Source: an uncultured Dorea sp.
GTDB taxonomy: Bacteria; Bacillota; Clostridia; Lachnospirales; Lachnospiraceae
NCBI GenBank assembly: GCA_910584615.1
Contig: CAJUAM010000041.1
Coordinates: forward strand, 1-26,162
Length of the DNA stretch: 26,162 bases
Reading direction: 5' to 3'
Position 1 is the first letter of the stretch; each line of letters starts with the position of its first letter. Shown here piece by piece: positions 23,564 through 26,162 of this stretch. The position numbers were made by a program, and so were the translations under genes. The notes beneath the pieces are model-generated. The model worked only from the letters and a program-made list of their open reading frames with translations, ran no database searches and had not been told where the DNA came from.

Positions 23564-24467
23564 CTTTGTGGTCGACTAATTGCTTCTCATTATAAAGAAC
23601 TGCAGTTGCCCGGAATGTCCGGTAATTTTTCGGACTCATCTCGAATTTTTTCTTAAAAGCTTTCGAAAAAGCGAGCTGGTCTTCATAACCCACAGCACGG
23701 GAAATCTCTTTGATAGTATCATTTGTGCTGACAAGAAGATTAGCGGCCTTGTGCATCCGGTAGTCGATCAGGAATTTCTGGATGGATATTCCGAGTTCTT
23801 TCTGAAATACATGGTTTAGATAGGCGCGGCTGATACCAATATGTCCGGCGATATCTGATACATTGATCCCGTCTTTGTAATAAATTTTGATGTGCTCGAC
23901 CGCAAGCTCCATATATACGTTAGAACCGTAGTTGTGGCTTTCTGGTGAATGCTTATGGCGGAGCAGGGCGCGATTGTCGATCAATCTGGAAAAAAGCATG
24001 AGCATCCATGCTTCTCTGCGCAGATCATCAGCAAAAGTAAGTGCCTTACAATCTAAAATATTATCGATACAGTCCATGATGATTTCTGGCTGAAGCGGCG
24101 AAGGAAGAACTAATTTTTTAGGTGAAAAGCCGCATTGCCTTAAGATTGAGTCAGCTCTGATCCCGTTAAATCCAATCCACGCGTAGTGCCATGGATCGAC
24201 TGCGTCAGAACCGTAGGTAACAGTCACGCCCGGATATATTACGAACATCTGGCCTCCTGATAATGGATAAGTGTTACCATTTATTGAGTAGAAGCCTTTC
24301 CCTGAAAAAACAAAATGAAGAATATATTCTTCACGCTCTCCCGGACAGATATGCAGAGGTCTGCAGTGTTCTCTTCCGGCATGGATCAGGCTGATGTCTA
24401 AGGATGTCTCTCTTAAATGCTCCAGACAACGGAAAGTAACACTATCTGTATATTTCACATTGCGCAT
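23547..24467 (-). CDS. AraC-family transcriptional regulator
   Basis: This is a 306 aa one-component regulator, probably of the divergent sugar transporter genes. The N-terminal cupin-like ligand domain (about 20-150) contains HFVFSGKGFYSING and DPWHYAWIGFNG, typical of AraC sugar sensors. The C-terminal domain has two helix-turn-helix units, at about 201-220 (INVSDIAGHIGISRAYLNHV) and 251-272 (TIKEISRAVGYEDQLAFSKA). It ends with the family motif FEMSPKNYR. RBS AAGGAG precedes ATG on the - strand. Confidence 0.94.
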   Translation of the reverse strand: MRNVKYTDSVTFRCLEHLRETSLDISLIHAGREHCRPLHICPGEREEYILHFVFSGKGFYSINGNTYPLSGGQMFVIYPGVTVTYGSDAVDPWHYAWIGFNGIRADSILRQCGFSPKKLVLPSPLQPEIIMDCIDNILDCKALTFADDLRREAWMLMLFSRLIDNRALLRHKHSPESHNYGSNVYMELAVEHIKIYYKDGINVSDIAGHIGISRAYLNHVFQKELGISIQKFLIDYRMHKAANLLVSTNDTIKEISRAVGYEDQLAFSKAFKKKFEMSPKNYRTFRATAVLYNEKQLVDHKEDFSD

Positions 24468-24812
24468 AGTTGATCTCTCCTTTTCCCTTTTGGCTTTAAT
24501 GGACGAAGCAGGGGGTGCCCCTTAAATCATTAAATATAATAAGAAGAAGTTTACAGGGACATGATTGCGGTGAAAATGATATAGGAATATAAACAAGGCA
24601 TAACTCGCTATATTCCTATCATATTTGTCTCTATAATGCAAAACAGTGATCTTGCTGATGTCCATTATCATTGTAACATAAAATACTCGATTTTTCTATA
24701 GCGAAAATGACATAAATAAATTTAATTATGCCATTTATGCAGATTGTATGAAACTGTATAGTGTTTAACAGAAAAAACGTCGATATGACGAAAAGAAGGA
24801 GGAAGTAGGTTT
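24468..24812. promoter_or_regulatory. divergent regulatory region, AraC gene and ABC operon
   Basis: This 345 bp, A/T-rich stretch holds no gene. Two direct repeats GAAAATGAYATA lie at 24572-24583 and 24703-24714. A perfect 11 bp inverted repeat (ATAGGAATATA / TATATTCCTAT, 17 nt apart) lies at 24581-24619. Another dyad CATAAAT/ATTTATG lies at 24711-24739. A -10-like TATAGT at 24757-24762 has no good -35, as expected for an activator-dependent promoter of the binding-protein gene. Confidence 0.6.
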
Positions 24813-26093
24813 ATGAAAATCAAAAGACTTATTGCAGCTGGACTTACAGCTACAATGGTAGCAGGAATGCTTACAGCGTGCGGCGGTGGAAGCAGTGACG
24901 GCGGAAGTAAGAAGAAAGGGGACACATTGACAGTAGCTATCTGGGATACGAACCAGCAGGCAGGTCTTCAGGAGATTATCGATGCTTTCACAGCAGAGAC
25001 AGGCATTAAGGCAGAACTTCAGGTTCTGGAATGGAGCGCATACTGGACACTTCTTGAAGCCGGTGCAACAGGCGGAGATATGCCAGATGTATTCTGGATG
25101 CATTCGAATGAAGCTGTTAAGTATATGTCTAATGATATTCTGCTGGATATAACAGATAAGGTAGCAAAGAGCGAAAAGCTTGAGATGGATAAGTTCCCGC
25201 AGGACCTTAAAGACATGTACACATGGAAAGACAAAGTATATGCCGTTCCGAAGGACAGAGATACGATTGCTATGTGGTATAACAAAAAGATGTTCGATGA
25301 GGCAAAGATTGACTATCCGGACGGAAGCTGGACATGGGATGAGTTCTATGAGATTGCGGAAAAGCTTACAAAAGATGACGGAAGCCAGTTCGGATTTGCG
25401 GCACAGCCATCTAATGAGCAGGATACATGGATGAATATGGTGTATTCGATGGGCGGAACAATTGTAACAGATGACAACAAATCCGGTTTTGATGATCCGA
25501 ATACACTCAAGGCTATGGAGTTCCTTGACAAATGTGTTAAGAACGTAATGCCGGATTCTAACACGATGTCTGAGACAGGTACAGACGTATTGTTCCAGTC
25601 AGGTAAAGTTGCTATGATCTCCCAGGGTTCCTGGATGGTAGCAGGTTTCAAGGAAAATGAGTATTTGGCAGAGAATGCTGATGTTGCAAGACTTCCTAAA
25701 GATGCAGAAACAGGAAAAAGCGTATCTCTTTACAACGGTCTTGGATGGGCTGCTTCAGCAGGAACAAGCATGCCGGACGAGGCATTCCAGCTGATCGAGT
25801 GGTTTGGAAGCAAAGATATGCAGCTTAAGCAGGCAGAGCTTGGCGTAACGATGGCAGCTTATGACGGAGTATCTGATGCATGGGTAAACAATACAGATGT
25901 GTTTAATCTTCAGCCATATCTTGACGCTATGGAAGATACTGTATTCAGACCACACACAAATGCTACATTAGCATGGTGGAATCCGATGTGTGAAGAGCTT
26001 GTAAAAGTTTGGAACAATGAAGAGAAGATGGCGGATGCATGTAAAAACATCACAAGTATGATGAATGAAAAAATTGCAGAAGAAGACTATTAA
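24813..26093 (+). CDS. sugar-type ABC transporter substrate-binding lipoprotein
   Basis: This extracellular solute-binding protein (family 1) is anchored by lipid and delivers a sugar to an ABC importer. The protein has 426 aa. Signal peptide MKIKRLIAAG with a hydrophobic stretch ends in the lipobox LTAC; C23 is the lipidated residue. A Gly/Ser/Lys linker follows. The body contains VAIWDTNQQAGLQEIIDAFTAE, WSAYWTLLEAGATGGDMPDVFWMH and MISQGSWMVAGF, all typical of sugar-binding members. The substrate is unknown. RBS aaggagg lies 10 nt before ATG. The divergent AraC gene and a downstream permease start fit an inducible carbohydrate operon. Confidence 0.94.
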   Translation: MKIKRLIAAGLTATMVAGMLTACGGGSSDGGSKKKGDTLTVAIWDTNQQAGLQEIIDAFTAETGIKAELQVLEWSAYWTLLEAGATGGDMPDVFWMHSNEAVKYMSNDILLDITDKVAKSEKLEMDKFPQDLKDMYTWKDKVYAVPKDRDTIAMWYNKKMFDEAKIDYPDGSWTWDEFYEIAEKLTKDDGSQFGFAAQPSNEQDTWMNMVYSMGGTIVTDDNKSGFDDPNTLKAMEFLDKCVKNVMPDSNTMSETGTDVLFQSGKVAMISQGSWMVAGFKENEYLAENADVARLPKDAETGKSVSLYNGLGWAASAGTSMPDEAFQLIEWFGSKDMQLKQAELGVTMAAYDGVSDAWVNNTDVFNLQPYLDAMEDTVFRPHTNATLAWWNPMCEELVKVWNNEEKMADACKNITSMMNEKIAEEDY

Positions 26094-26125
26094 AATGACC
26101 TGTTTAAAGAAAAGGGGTGAGAGAC

Positions 26126-26162
26126 TTGGCTAATCCAAAAAAAGGTACAAGTCAGGAACGCA
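26126..26162 (+). CDS. start of a probable ABC sugar permease (partial)
   Basis: A TTG start at 26126 is preceded by aaaggggtga and begins (M)ANPKKGTSQER before the window ends. The position, 32 nt after the binding-protein stop, suits the first permease of the operon. Only 12 codons are visible, so the product is inferred from context. Confidence 0.6.
   Translation, partial: MANPKKGTSQER

Overview
This 26.2 kb window looks like the chromosome of an anaerobic, spore-forming Firmicute, most likely a gut Lachnospiraceae (Clostridium cluster XIVa). The grounds are a spore-cortex-type LysM/GH18 hydrolase, a DUF1847 protein, a DegV protein, a Tet(M)-like GTPase fused to a NYN nuclease domain, strong AGGAGG ribosome binding sites, several TTG starts and moderate GC. 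No species can be named from sequence alone, and no rRNA, tRNA, insertion sequence or prophage gene was seen.

Positions 1-7102 hold a complete type II-A CRISPR-Cas locus, all on the + strand: a tracrRNA with its own terminator, cas9 (1338 aa, all RuvC and HNH catalytic residues present), cas1, cas2 and a short-form csn2. These are followed by a 134 bp leader ending in ATTTGAG, an array of 13 repeats and 12 spacers, and an intrinsic terminator. The cas genes overlap by 4-11 nt, so they form one translationally coupled operon. The tracrRNA pairs with the repeat through a GA/AAGU bulge like that of the S. pyogenes guide RNA.

Positions 7401-8962 hold a short operon for an 8-oxoguanine DNA glycosylase, a small CxxC protein and a nitroreductase. 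On the - strand follow a four-helix-type stress-like protein (9032-9466), a 41-aa small protein with its own promoter and RBS (9549-9674), and a LysM/GH18 hydrolase (9783-10907). Positions 11105-14134 carry a NhaC-type antiporter and an acyl-CoA synthetase with its own promoter. A TetR regulator (- strand) is divergent from a degV-citrate synthase operon, and an 8 bp dyad covers the degV promoter boxes.

Positions 17268-18580 carry a YedE-type selenium/sulfur transporter with a TusA-like sulfur carrier. A small membrane protein with a charge-blocked tail follows, its promoter partly inside the preceding terminator loop. Positions 19229-23505 form an operon-like run: the GTPase-NYN fusion, an EamA-type transporter and a Cys-rich DUF1847 protein. 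The window ends with an AraC regulator (- strand) divergent from a sugar-type ABC binding lipoprotein and the first codons of a probable permease.

The two items most worth follow-up are the ribosomal-protection-type GTPase fused to a YacP/Rae1-like nuclease domain, a possible single-chain A-site clearing and mRNA-cutting factor, and the compact II-A CRISPR locus with a S. pyogenes-like guide duplex.
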